Positions 23,216-34,193 of a stretch of DNA of 64,000 nt are shown here, piece by piece (positions within the stretch are counted from its first letter, which is position 1; each line of letters begins with the position of its first letter). The stretch is from Halichoerus grypus (lineage: Eukaryota > Chordata > Mammalia > Carnivora > Phocidae). The notes below the pieces were generated by a model, which did no database searches, was not told the DNA's origin, and saw nothing but the letters and a program-made list of their open reading frames with translations. Position numbers and translations under genes: made by a program. The stretch is from the NCBI RefSeq assembly GCF_964656455.1, contig NC_135718.1:126953093-127017092 (forward strand), read 5' to 3'.

Positions 23216-25139
23216 AAAAATTATTGAGTATTTTATATTCTTATTTTTGTATTAAGTCTTCAAAACCCAGTGTGTATTTTATACTTACCAACTATTGGGT
23301 ATTGTAAACATCATCTCCATTATTTCTTCCTTTTGTCCTTTGTACTTGAATGTGTTTTATAAACCCTAGAATTTTTTTTTGCCAAGAGTTTTAAAAAACG
23401 AGAGAAGCAAAGTCTTTCATATTTGTACACATACAAACTTTTTTGGTGCTCTTCATTTCTTTGATGAGATTTTAGTTTCCATTTGGTATTATCTTCCTTT
23501 AGCTTGAAGAACTAATGAACTAATGAAGAACATTTTTTGTTGCTGATGTCAACTTTTCTCAATGTTTCCTTACTTATCTAAAGATGTCTTTATTCTGCCT
23601 CCATTTTTGAAGGATATTTTTGCTAGTTATAGAATTTTAGGTTGACAACTTTTTCTTTCAGAACAGTAAAGATGGCATTCTGTCTCCTGGCTTGCCTTGT
23701 TTCTGGAGAAGTCAGATGTTATTCTTATCAGTGTTCCTCTGTATGTACTGTGTCATTTTCATTAGTTTTAAGATTTTTTTCTTTATTATTGTGCAGTTTG
23801 GTTTTGATGTGCCTTAGTGAGCTTTTCTGTTTGGGATTTTTTTTTTTAACTACTTGAATCTGTAAGTTTGTAGCTTTTGCCAAAATTGGAAGAATTTCAG
23901 CCCTTATTTCTTTGAATATATCTGTCCCCCCACCACCGTTTTTGGACTATATAACTGCTTGCTATTGTCCCATAGGCCACTAAGTCTCTGTTCTTTTTTG
24001 TTGTTGTTGTTTTATGCTTTTTTCTTTTGGTGCTTTAGTTTGGATAGTTTCGCTTGCTATGTCTTCAAGTTTACTTCAGTGCTTCTTCTGCTGTTAAGTT
24101 CATCCAGTGAATCTTTCATTTCTCATACTACATTTTTAAGCTATAAAGATTCCATTTGTTTCTTTTTTTATAACTTATATTTCTCTCTTCTATATGTTCC
24201 TGTTTTATGATATTTGTTCTAAAGTCTTTGGTAATTCTGTTATCTTTGTCATTTCTGATTCCTCCTAATTATGAGATGATTCTTGCTGGTATGTCTAGTA
24301 GTTTTTTTTATTTAATGGTAGACATTGTAACTATCACATTTTTGAGGGTCTGATTTTCCCCCCTCCTTTATAGTTTTGAATTTTGGTAAGCTTCTTGTGA
24401 ACCTATAATTATTTTAAGATAAAAAAAAGTTTTAAACTTTGTTTTTGTAGACAGTTACTTGCAAATCAGCATGGATTCTTTTGGGTGTTGTTTTGGAGCT
24501 TTGTTAGTTTGGGTCTAGAGTAGCCTCATTCTAGGGCCGTTTTAAACCTACTACTCAAATGTTACCCTCCAGGGTCTCTTGTGAAACCCTGGATATTTGG
24601 TGTGGTCTCTCCATTCTTGCTGGTTGCACTTTGGATGATTCCAGTTCCCAGGTGGGAATTATTCTACTTCTAGCTCCTTTATAGGTGTTTTTTTCCTTGG
24701 TAGATGATTTTTGTCTAGCCTTGTAGAGTGTTACCTTGTTTATGTGCAGGTCAGTATTCAATCAAATGGGACCCCATACAGAGTTCCCTGTGTAGCTTCC
24801 TCCTCTCTGGTACTCTTCCCCACAAGTTTTAGCAACCTAACCCCTCTCTCTCCCAATCTGCAGTCTTGTCTCTTCAACTCAGTGAGACCACCATGGGGAG
24901 GGTGGGTTTCCTTTTTCTGTTCAGTGTTCCAGAAAGTGCTTTCAGGCATAGAGGTGAGATGATTGTAGAGCTCTCATTGTTTCCTTTCACTCAGGGATCA
25001 CAGCCCTATGTTGTCTGTAGTCCAGTGTCTGAGACTAGTTGTTTTATATATATTTTGTCCAGTTTTTGAGTTGTTTGTGGCAGGAGGGCAAGTCTGGTAC
25101 CGTTTACTCCTTCATAGTCAGAAGTGATTGCATTTTAGA

Positions 25140-25430
25140 TAACAATAGATAATATTTATACAGTATTAGGTACGGATACTGCTCTGTGCCCTTTATATTT
25201 ACTAATCCATTTCATCTCTAACAATTTTTTTTGAGGTTGGTAGTGTTATTATCTACTATTTTGTAAGTGAAGAAAATTGGGTACAGAGGTGTTAAGTGCA
25301 CTATTCTGAGTCACGGAGTTGGTGGAAAGAAGATTTTCCCCAGGCACCTTGACTCCAGAGCCTACACACTTAATCAGTGCTTTGTGTTTCCTCCATGCTT
25401 TGGAGCTCTAGACCTGGGGGATCCATCTTG
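25140..25430. mobile_element. MIR-family fragment
   Basis: TTACTAATCCATTTCATCTC, GTGAAGAAAATTGGGTACAG and GACTCCAGAGCCTACACACT match the MIR order (conserved core, then the 'gaggcacagagagg' and 'agagcccgtgc' text). Mildly diverged. Confidence 0.7.
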
Positions 25431-25724
25431 GAGGAGAGTTCTGGAAGCTAACTGAATCAGGTGGGTTGTTTAAAAGAAACTAGTCAGAAGAGACATGATC
25501 CAAGAGGTGAATATGAGTTGTCATTGAGGAACGGAACCAAATGTTAGAGTAATATCAAATACAAGGCTTGAGAAGATAAGGTTAAAGCTATTGGTGGGAG
25601 ACAAAGCAAGATCAAGAATCAATGTCAGGTACAAGGCAGGATGAAACAAAATGGTTCAGAACAAGATATGGGTTTCTTTGGGGTTGAAAATGTATTCCTT
25701 CATTCAGCCCTGCTGTGTGTTAGG

Positions 25725-26640
25725 GCCCTTTGTAAACTAGACAAGGCCCCTGTTTCAAGTATTCATTCTGGAGTAGCAGAGGTAGGAGAAGCAGAGGGTA
25801 GGAGGGAGAGTAGGAGAAGCAGAAGGCCGCAGAGGTAGGTGAAGAGGGGGCAACATGGTAGACAGAAAACAAATATGAGTGAATTAGATAACATCAGGTA
25901 GTGCTAACTGCCATGAAGAAAATAAAGCAGCATGATTTGATAAAGAATAATTTACTTGGGAGGCAGGCAGAATCTTTAGGGAAGATCTCCCTGAGGAGAT
26001 GATATTTTGGCTGGAATTGGAAGAAAAAAGAAACAAATGAATTAGGCATGAAAAGATCGGAGGGCAGAGCCATGTAGTCAGAAGAGCCAGCAAGTGCAGA
26101 ATTCCTAGGCCAGAATAGGCTTGTCAGAAAAAAATAGCATGGCTCTAAGAAATGAGATCTGAGAGGTAGTCAGGGACCAATTGTGTTGCATCTAATGAAT
26201 TGTGATCAGATTTTTATCCCAAGTGCAGTGGGAAATCATTGGAAGGTTCTTTATTTTTTATTTTTTTTTAAGATTTTATTTATTTGAGAGAGAGAGAGAG
26301 TGAGAGAGAGCACCAGCGGGGGGAGGGGCAGAGGGAGAGAGAGAAGTAGACTCCCCGCTGAATGGGGAGCCCAACGTGGGGGCTCTATCCCAGGACCCTG
26401 GGACCATGACCCAAGCCGAAGGCAGACGCTTAATCAACTGAGCCACCCAGGCGTCCCAGAAGGTTCTTTAAAATATAGAGGTGACGTGATCTGATTTGTG
26501 TTTTAAAAAGATCACTCATGCTGCTCTGGAGAGGATGTAGTAAGAGTGGGAAGACTAATAAAGGTATTACAGAAATCTTAGCAAGAGATGATACTAGCAT
26601 GGTAGCAATGAAGATGAAGTGAAATGGATGGAATTAACCA
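25725..26640 (-). mobile_element. L2 fragment, antisense, interrupted by a Can-SINE
   Basis: CCTGTTTCAAGTATTCATTC at the left, TCTCCCTGAGGAGATGATAT, GAATTCCTAGGCCAG and TTTAAAAAGATCACTCATGC follow the antisense L2 3' sequence. The SINE at 26254-26458 splits it at GAAGGTTCTTTA. Confidence 0.78.
26254..26458 (-). mobile_element. Can-SINE, antisense, inside the L2
   Basis: TTTTAAGATTTTATTTATTT and a (GA)n tract, ending CTGAGCCACCCAGGCGTCCC. Perfect direct repeat GAAGGTTCTTTA at 26242-26253 and 26459-26470. Confidence 0.97.
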
Positions 26641-27029
26641 TATCACATATTATTACAAATATTGAACTGAGCTACTTTTAGCTACCTTTGGATATAGTTA
26701 AAAAAGAATACTTTTAGCAAGATGACTCTAAAGTATTTATCTAAAGTATTATCTAAATCCTCTAAAATTCTTAAAGTGCCAGTCTACATGGTAAGTGAAT
26801 GACTTGGTTCTAGAAGATTTAGGTAGAGTGATGGTTTACTCTCTTTTTATAATAGTAATTATTTTTAAAAGCATAGCATTATATCTTAAAGTGCCTGATT
26901 TAAAAATAACTAATAATAGCCTCCATCAAAATGGGTACCATGGAAAAGCACATTAGGATAATTCTGTTGACACTGAATACAGTATCATGGAAGGACTCGT
27001 TTCTAGGTCTTCTGGTCAATGCTAATATG

Positions 27030-27310
27030 TATTTTATGCATACTCATTCATTCAGGAAATTTGTCTATCAGTCACTGATGTGTGTTAAATATGGAGCTAC
27101 ATCATGGGGACACATTCCTCACTTTTAGGACACTTACAGTCTAGAAGGAGAGGCAGGCAAAAAACTAGGCAGTTATTTCCTGGTAACTGCTACTGTTAAG
27201 TGCTGTGGAACCTATCAGAGGGGCACCTAATCCTAGTCAGAGGTAGGGATTAGTGGTCAAGGAGAACTTTCTGGGTGCTGTGATATTTCATTTAAAACCT
27301 AAAGAAATGC
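27030..27310 (-). mobile_element. L2 fragment, antisense
   Basis: CATACTCATTCATTCAGGAA, then CACTTACAGTCTAGAAGG and GGAGAACTTTCTGGGTGC follow the antisense L2 3' end. Confidence 0.65.
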
Positions 27311-27479
27311 ATAGAAGTTAGCTTAAAATTTTCTCATGGATAAAATGAATAGTTAACTGATGATTACATGTAAAAACAGAGAAAAGAAGATGTGAATTTT
27401 ATTCATTGCCAGACAAGTACTTGTGGAATTTTTAAGTAACGTTTTTAGACTTTTATGGTTTGGTGTTTTTCTGTGTGTG

Positions 27480-27512
27480 TACATGCATGCATGCATGTGT
27501 ATGTGTGCATAA
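27480..27512. repeat. (CATG)n simple repeat
   Basis: ACATGCATGCATGCATGTGT, a short palindromic tetranucleotide run. Confidence 0.75.
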
Positions 27513-27789
27513 TAAATAAGCACTGTAATACTGACCACTTGCATAGGAGATGAGTAAAAACTGTGTATAAGTATCTCTGAGTAGGCTGCCTCATATTACC
27601 ACTTCTTTGATAATTTGAAATATTACTACAAGTTGAAAACGGGAAAGTCTTATATTTCTGGTCTTGTTCCTGTGTTTTCCTTCAAAGAGGTATTCGGGAC
27701 AGCTGCCTCCTGTGATTATTTCCTTTCCTGCAAGACCCTCACAGGCATTTAGTTTATAAAAAATTAAATTAATACCGACCAAAAATATT

Positions 27790-27906
27790 TTTTATTTTAT
27801 TACTTATTTAATTTTTAAGTAGGCTCCATGCCCAATGTGGGGCTTGAACTCATGACCCTGAGATCAGGAGTTGCATATTCTAGCAACTGAGCCAGCCAGG
27901 CACCCC
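27790..27906 (-). mobile_element. Old short Can-SINE, antisense
   Basis: AAGTAGGCTCCATGCCCAAT, GTGGGGCTTGAACTCATGAC and CTGAGCCAGCCAGGCACCCC belong to the short, older subfamily that lacks the CT-rich body. Confidence 0.9.
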
Positions 27907-28189
27907 ACTATTTTTTTATTTTAACAGTGCCATATAATCTGGGTCCTTTTTTAAGAGTGAAAACTTTAATTTAGTTAGAACCTTAAACATTCATTGGAAA
28001 GGTAAATTAAATTGGGAAAATTCAGCTACCCATTTATATTAAATAATTTAGTACTTCAGTTTAATATATTTAGCAGTCTCCTACAAGTATAAGTGAGATA
28101 GTTTGTGTTACATGTTTAACATGTAGGTCAAGCTGATGTATTTACATTTATAAAAGTGTCGATTACCATAATCAGTGTTTTAAGAGGTT

Positions 28190-28780
28190 TATTGGAATAC
28201 TATTCAGCAGTAAAAAAGGAACAAAACTATTGCTGCATACAACAGCTTACCTGAATCTCCATAGATTTATGCTGAATTTAAAAAGCCACCCACAAAGTTT
28301 CATACTGTATGGTTCCATTTGTGTAACATTCTTTAAATGACAAAATTATAGAACTGGAGAACAGATTAGTGGTTGCCAGGGTTTAAGGAGAGGGAAGGGC
28401 GGGAGGGAAATATATGTGGCTAGCAAAGGGCAGTGGGGAGAGATCCTAATGGTGGAAGGTTCTGTAGTTTCATTGTATCAGTGTCAGTATCCTGATTGTG
28501 ATACTGTGCTATGGGTTTGCAAGATGTTACCGTTGGGGGAAACTGGGTAAAGGGCACATGGAAATTCAATAAGCATTTTTTGAGCATGTACATGTCATGT
28601 GATATAAACAGACATTCCACTATTTATATTTAATTCTCCCAGAAATCCCAAGGGAGAGAAAACCTAGTATTAAAGAAGTTACATCTGGTTCAATGACAAA
28701 GACTTGATAAGTGTTGTTTCTTACAACTGCATGTGAACCTATAGTTATCTCAAAATAAAAAGTTTAATTACAAAAATGTT
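28190..28780 (+). mobile_element. L1M 3' end, sense
   Basis: GGAATACTATTCAGCAGTAA and AAAAAGGAACAAAACTATTG are the end of L1 ORF2. They are followed by a 3' UTR with GAGAACAGATTAGTGGTTGC and an A-rich end near 28760. Eroded and frame-broken. Confidence 0.88.
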
Positions 28781-28879
28781 TATGAAGAATCGATGTTTGA
28801 GATTAAAAGGGAATGCTACAGTTTGGAGCAGAAATGGTTTCAGTGTCTTTTGGTGAATGCTTCACTGCCAATGAGGCAG

Positions 28880-29115
28880 AATTGTAGTAATTGAGTACTT
28901 TGTTTCTAGAGTAGGACAGACCGGGGTTTGCAACAATTAGCTGTTTGACATTAAACTAGTTCTGAAACTCTAAGCTACAGTTTCTTATTGGTAGTAAGGA
29001 ATGAAAATATTGTCCACCTTCTATGATTGTGAGGATTAAATAGAATAGTGCCTGTGAAGCATCTAATGTAGTTCTTGACCTATAATAAGAGATCAGTAAA
29101 CTTTAGTAAATATGA
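28880..29115 (+). mobile_element. MIR-family fragment
   Basis: TTAGCTGTTTGACATTAAAC, CAGTTTCTTATTGG, GTGAGGATTAAATAGAATAG and GTAGTTCTTGACC follow the sense MIR order. Confidence 0.75.
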
Positions 29116-29224
29116 TTGGTTTTTATTGCCCAACTTTTATCCCTAGGGTTTTTAAAAGTTAAATATTAGTATATAAGTTATCCAAAATAATATACTTAAC
29201 TATATATTGTTATATAAAAAATCG

Positions 29225-29800
29225 TTACTTAAAAGTCCAGGATGAGATGGCTTCACAGGTGAGTTCTATCAAACATTTAATGAGTTAATACCTATTCTTC
29301 TCGAACTATTCAAAAAAAAAAAAAAAAAAGTGAAAGAAATGCTTCCAAATTCATTCTATGAGGCCAGCATTACTCTAATACCAAAACCAGGCAAACTTCT
29401 CACTTTAAAAAGGAGAATTACAGACCAGTATCCCTGATTGAACATAGATGCTAAAATTCTCAACAAAATATCAGCAAAATGAATTCAAAAATACATTAAA
29501 AGGATCATTCACCATGACCAAGTGGGATTTATTCCAGGGAAGCAAGGATGGCTCAATAAATGCAAATCAACCAATGTGATACATCACATTAACAAAATGA
29601 AGGATAAAAATCAATTATTTCAATAGATGCAGAAAAAGCATTTAACAAAATTAAACATCCGTTCATGATAAAAACTCTCAACAAAGTGGACGTAGAAGGA
29701 ACATATCTCAACATAACAAAGGTTGTATATGACAGACTTGTAGCTAACATTATACTAATTTAATATTATGTGTCAACTATACTTCAGTTTAAAAAAGTGT
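29225..29800 (+). mobile_element. L1 ORF2 fragment, sense, with reverse-transcriptase region
   Basis: Part of the L1 reverse transcriptase region. AATTACAGACCAGTATCCCT encodes the Asn-Tyr-Arg-Pro-Val-Ser-type motif, and CACCATGACCAAGTGGGATT encodes His-His-Asp-Gln-Val-Gly-Phe. An internal poly(A) tract lies at 29312-29329, and the copy ends near TGTCAACTATACTTCAG, a 3' terminus. Frames are broken and the catalytic Asp-Asp region is not present intact, so it is dead. Confidence 0.88.
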
Positions 29801-29936
29801 ATATTATACGTTTGAAGGTTTCTAAGAGAGTAAATCTTAGAAGTTTTCACAAAAAAATGGTTACCTGTATAATAAAGCAAAATGATAACTAAAAGGGATA
29901 GAATTTATTTTCACTTGATCCTAAAATTTCTTTTTC

Positions 29937-30152
29937 TTCCTTCCTTCCTTTCTTTTTTTTTCTTTTCTTTTCTTTTCTTCCTCCCTTCCTTTCTCTCTCT
30001 TTCTTTTTTTTCTTTCTTTCTTTTTCCCTCCCTCCCTCCCTCCCTCTCTCCCTCCCTTCCTTTCTCTCTCTCTCTCTTTCTTTCTTTCCCTTCCTCCCCC
30101 CCCTCCCTTCCTTCCTTCCTTCCTTCCTTCCCTCCCCTATCTGTCTGTCTGC

Positions 30153-30197
<45 letters not shown>

Positions 30198-30198
30198 A
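29937..30198. repeat. Pyrimidine-rich microsatellite cluster, (TTTC)n (CCTT)n (TATC)n
   Basis: About 260 bp almost without purines on this strand at 29937-30150: alternating TTTC, CCCT, TCTC and CCTT blocks. A (CTAT)n block of about 11 units follows at 30153-30197. It occupies the tail of the adjacent antisense SINE, i.e. an expanded (A/G-rich) tail on the other strand. A 129-codon open frame across it (29882-30271) is low-complexity Phe/Leu/Ser/Pro and not a gene. Confidence 0.95.
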
Positions 30199-30366
30199 TC
30201 ATCTGTCAGAGGGAGAGAGAGAGAGCACAAGTAGGGGTAGTGGCAGGCAGGAGAAACAGGCTCCCTGCTGAGCAAGGAGCCCGATGCGGGACTCGATCCC
30301 AGAACCCTGGGATCATGACCTGAGCTGAAGGCAGACACTTAACAGACTGAGCCACCCAGGCGTCCC
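30199..30366 (-). mobile_element. Can-SINE, antisense (first of three in a row)
   Basis: GAGGGAGAGAGAGAGAGCAC body, ending CTGAGCCACCCAGGCGTCCC. The direct repeat GATCCTAAAATTTCTTTTTC is at 29917-29936 and 30367-30386; its tail is the long pyrimidine tract. Confidence 0.96.
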
Positions 30367-30399
30367 GATCCTAAAATTTCTTTTTCATTTTTAATGTTT

Positions 30400-30582
30400 T
30401 TTTTAAAGATTTTGTTTATTTGACAGAGACAGCTAGAGAGGGAACACAAGCAGAGGGAGTGGGAGAAGTAGAAGCAGTCTTCACACTGAGCAGGGAGCCT
30501 GATGCGGGCTTGATCCCAGGACCTTGGGATCATGACCTGAGCTGAAGGCAGACGCTTGACGACTGAGCCACCCAGGCGTCCC
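30400..30582 (-). mobile_element. Can-SINE, antisense (second of three)
   Basis: TTTAAAGATTTTGTTTATTT, ACAGCTAGAGAGGGAACAC and CCACCCAGGCGTCCC. It is followed by a third copy of GATCCTAAAATTTCTTTT at 30583-30600, so the same target was used again. Confidence 0.95.
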
Positions 30583-30604
30583 GATCCTAAAATTTCTTTT
30601 AAAA

Positions 30605-30796
30605 AATTTTTTTAAAGATTTTATTTATTTATTTGACAGAGAGAGACAGCTAGAGAGGGAACACAAGGGAGTGGGAGAAGGAGAAGCAGGCTTCATACTG
30701 AGCAGGGAGCCTGATGTGGGGCTTGATCCCAGGACCTTGGGATCATGACCTGAGCTGAAGGCAGACGCTTAACGACTGAGACACCCAGGCGTCCCT
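30605..30796 (-). mobile_element. Can-SINE, antisense (third of three)
   Basis: It shares unusual variants with the second copy (ACAGCTAGAGAGGGAACAC; ACCTTGGGATCATGACCTGA). They either come from the same source gene or one is a local duplicate. It ends GACACCCAGGCGTCCC. No fourth copy of the target repeat follows. Confidence 0.93.
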
Positions 30797-30949
30797 GTAA
30801 ATTCATCTTTAGACCTTAGATGACTTAGGTATAGCATATATAAGGATGTGTGTATAAAATGTACTTACCTATTTCTGTGGAAAATGAATATGAGCTTTGT
30901 TTCTAAATTATTATTCTAAACTTTTTGTTCTGCTAAAAAGTTAAAAAAT

Positions 30950-32050
30950 ATTTGACAGTAACATTCTGCCATATGTGCTTTTATCTTCTCTCCTCCCTTT
31001 CCCTCCCTTCCCCCCTACCCCCGGCCCCCAGTCTCTTTGCTGGTGCACACGCGCACACACGCACACACACACAGTCGTTTCAGAATCTTATGAGAACATT
31101 TTTCTGCATAACTATAGTACCATGATCACACCAAGAAATTAAATGTTGTTGCAATAATATTATCTGACAGGTAGTCCATATTTATATTTCTGCAATTATT
31201 GTGCCTAAAATGTTCTTTATAGTTTTTTCTTTTCCTTTCTCAAACCAGGAACCAATCAAAGATCATTTACTACTTTTTACTAGCCGTGTGTTTTTGTTCT
31301 CTTTAAGTCTAGAACAGTTGTCTCCCCCTACCTTATTTTATTATTATTTCATGACATTGACATTTCTGAAGAATGCAAACAACTTAGCTTGTAGACTATG
31401 CCCTAACCCCCTCTTGTCTGATTGTTTCCTCCAAATTAGATTCAGATTAAAATTTTTTGGCATGAATGCTACATAGGCGATGTGTACTTTCCATTGAATC
31501 TCATCAGGAGGCATATCATGTCATTTGGTCCCATTATTGGTGGTACTAAGTTTGACCATATTTTCCTTTGTAATTAGGAAGTATTGTGTGAAGTGATACT
31601 TTGACATCGATTGCATATTGTTTCCCAGTAATGCTTCACCTAGTGGTTTTAGTATCTGTTGATGATCTGTGCTGAATTAATTACAGCATTGGTGGTTGGA
31701 ATATGGTGATTTTTAAAATACTTTCGTTCTTTTTACATTTCTTATTTGGTATTGTTCTGTAAAGAAAAGCTTTTTCTTTCTTTCCCCCGTAATAATTACC
31801 ACCATGGACTCAAGGATTCTTTTTGTTTTTAACTCCTTGTAATATAACTCATTATTGTCATTAATCTTTTTTTATATTCAAGTGGGCCCATATTTGGCCA
31901 GAGGGAGCCCCATGCAAGCTGGCTTCTATAACTTTTTGACATCTCCCCATCAGTCTTTGAATACTTTTTTCTTTCTGACACATCTGTATATTCCAGGCTC
32001 ACTTTGTCCTTTTTCTGTCTCTCACTTGGATTCAGTCATTTTCTAAAGAT
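30950..32050 (-). mobile_element. L1M 3' fragments, antisense
   Basis: TCTGCATAACTATAGTACCA, CATCTGACAGG-like text at 31163-31175, AACCAGGAACCAATCAAAGA, GAATCTCATCAGGAGGCATA and TTGGTCCCATTATTGG follow the antisense of ancient L1 3' regions. A (CA)n tract lies at 31047-31072. Boundaries are soft. Confidence 0.72.
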
Positions 32051-32099
32051 CCTTGGTTTTATTTTAATGGGGGAAATGTTATTTAGATACCAAGATCTG

Positions 32100-32590
32100 G
32101 GCATAGATGTATTTATTGCTACTTTAGTAGTTATTGCTTCTAGGCCCTTTCTTCAAGTAAGTTAGGGCTAGGAAAAATATATGTATATAATCACGAGTTC
32201 TTACTGATTACCTGTAACTCAAAACTGGAACCATAGAGTTTTTCCATATTTGAATCTTAAAATAAGCAACTGCCCCCAGGACTCCTTCCCAGAGAGGTGC
32301 GTCCCCATCCTAGTGCAGCTGTTGGGTAGGGACCGTTGCATTGCCTCCTGTGCCCATCTTCATAGGGCTCCATCAGCAGTATCTGAGCATCCACCAGCCG
32401 TGCTCTAGTTAGAGGGCCGGCAGCATTTTCACAGTTGTTTCTGTGCATTTTCCAGTGTCTGCTGTGGCAGCTTGCAGCCAGGTTGAGTTGTCTGCTTGGA
32501 CAGTCCAGGTTACCTCCTGGTTACAAAGTGGCATAGCTTTTGAGTGGTTTACCCCAACCCTATCCTGGACAGAAACCATGTTATTTTTAG
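32100..32590. other. GC-richer intronic segment, unassigned
   Basis: Roughly 32270-32560 is more GC-rich and more complex than its surroundings. Open frames cross it on both strands (32257-32448, 32409-32621 and 32443-32700). I recognise no family and no splice borders. It could be an old repeat or a conserved non-coding element. Confidence 0.4.
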
Positions 32591-32720
32591 AGCACAAAAT
32601 GCCTTGTACTATTATTGTCATCCACAGAGAAATTGAGGACTTTGCTCAAAACCACGTAGTAGGTGGCACAGTCGAGGTTGAACCTAGGCTCTCCACTTAA
32701 ATAGTCCTTGCTCTTCAAGG
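32590..32720. mobile_element. MIR/L2-like fragment
   Basis: CACAGAGAAATTGAGGACTT, AAAACCACGTAGTAGGTGGC and GAGGTTGAACCTAGGCTCTC resemble the MIR-type core and tail. Confidence 0.6.
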
Positions 32721-32954
32721 ACTAGACTATAGGGTTTAAAAAAGAAGTAGTGGAAGATGTGACCTGACAAGCGTGATTATTTTAAGATCATGAGGAACTT
32801 AATTAATCAAATAATTTTGGACTTGTTTGGTAGGCCCTGGGAAGTCACAGAAGGCTTTTGCTTGTAGAATGTTGTGATTAGAGATGCGCTGTAGAAGGTT
32901 AATTTCTTGTGGCTGTGGGGACTCTTGGAGGCAAAATTCCTGTTAGGATGCTAT

Positions 32955-33050
32955 TCTTGGGCCTCTCTGGGGATCTGAAGAATCACCATCTCTAAGGTTT
33001 GGGGCTAAGGAATTTGTGATTTGATGATCAGCCAGATTTAGAACCACTGT
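32955..33050 (+). mobile_element. MER5-type hAT-Charlie fragment
   Basis: CTGGGGATCTGAAGAATCAC and the terminal AGATTTAGAACCACTGTGG resemble the 3' end of MER5A/B, a non-autonomous DNA transposon. Confidence 0.6.
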
Positions 33051-33862
33051 GGTAGACTACTTTCTTCATTTACCGTATGTATTTGGTTACTATTATGCTG
33101 TTCCTGTATGTGTCTACCCAGTAGATCCTCATTTAAATACACTTGATGTTAGAGATTAGACATATTCCAGATGAAGTTGATGGAACTGCTCAGGAGACAT
33201 AGTATCTTTCATTGGTCAGGAGCTTTTAATAGACATTTGAGCTGTACTATTTTTTGTATATATTCCTTTTGCAATTATTAGTATCAGTTTGATTCAACAT
33301 TATCTTGAAAATAGTTCTCCATCGGGTAGTATGATTGTCAAATTCACCAAATGTAAATGACAGAATATAAACTGGATGCCCATGCAACCCTTATAGAAAC
33401 AAAGAGAAATCTCAGCTGTTTTGTTGTGTGTTAGATTTGTTAAATTTAGGCAGAATTAATATTGAATCTCAGGAGACAGGTATTTTGAATCCCATGGCCA
33501 TCGCCTCCCTTGCCAGTGTTGCCATTTTCACCATTCCATCTGGTGATAGCAGAGCTGCAGTGGTGCTCTCTGGTCCTCTGTTTAATGCAGGTTGGGTACA
33601 ACACCAGTAGGTCATGAATAGCAGTGCCGTAAGTCTCCTGTAAGTTACAGCTAAAATCTTTTTTGGTCATTGTATACTCCTGACTTTGTTTCTAAGGCCA
33701 GTGCATTTTTGCTTCTTGGGTCAACCCACTTTTGATAGGCTGAATTTTTGATGTGCTATGATTTCCTTACACCAGAGGACAGACATTATGATTAGAAGTG
33801 TCTATTTTTTCTGGAAAATTTCTATTTTCATACCAACTATAGAAATCTCTAAGATTCTAGCT

Positions 33863-34193
33863 ACTTCAAGGTGAAGGGTGATTTCTTTTTCTAGACAGTG
33901 GGTATTTTACATATTATTAAAAATAAATTAACATTTGTTTATTTCCATAAGTTTGCATTCTGAATGCCTTTAAGCAGAAGATACCTATATATTGATGATA
34001 AAAAGAAAAATACACTAAATTCTGTTTTCCTTTCACAGATTTTTATTTCCAATTTCTTATGGCTCCAGCTAATCTAGATAAAAGATATGTAGTTTATTTT
34101 TAAAGATCATCATTTATTATCTTTCTTAGATATTACTCAAAATACTAAAATACCTCACTATCCAGAAAAATAAATCACCCTTCACCTTGAAGT
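33863..34193. repeat. 47-bp near-perfect inverted repeat around a 237-bp spacer
   Basis: Arms at 33863-33909 and 34147-34193 are reverse complements with three mismatches and one one-base indel. The outer 22 bases (from ACTTCAAGGTGAAGGGTGAT on the left) match perfectly. The outer ends lie where terminal inverted repeats would. No transposase frame is present. It may be a short MITE-like DNA transposon or a conserved hairpin. I do not recognise the family. Confidence 0.85.

Larger units (their letters stand above)
18345..25120 (-). mobile_element. Decayed ancient L1M, antisense, spanning 3' UTR to 5' UTR-like text
   Basis: Read on the minus strand this is one ancient LINE-1. The 3' UTR lies at 18345-18610. 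The end of ORF2 and its reverse transcriptase region run from about 18860 to 22330 (antisense landmarks CTGGGATTGAGATTGGAATT, AATTACATTGATTGATTTTC, TCTATCTTGATGAGTGTTC). L1M 5'-end-type text covers about 22380-25120 (TTTAGGTTGACAACTTTTTC; GGTTTTGATGTGCCTTAGTG). The jump near 22340-22380 suggests that the start of ORF2 and ORF1 were deleted. Four Can-SINEs interrupt it. All frames are broken, so it cannot be active. The orientation and order are secure. Whether it is one insertion or two adjacent ones is less certain. Confidence 0.82.

Noticed and set aside
30153..30197. Regular short repeats that could be mistaken for an array such as CRISPR
   Set aside because: Pure tetranucleotide CTAT repeat without spacers, in a mammalian intron. 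It is a microsatellite.
29882..30271. 129-codon open frame, the longest in the window
   Set aside because: It is low-complexity Phe/Ser/Leu/Pro from a pyrimidine microsatellite and runs into a SINE. No gene signal.
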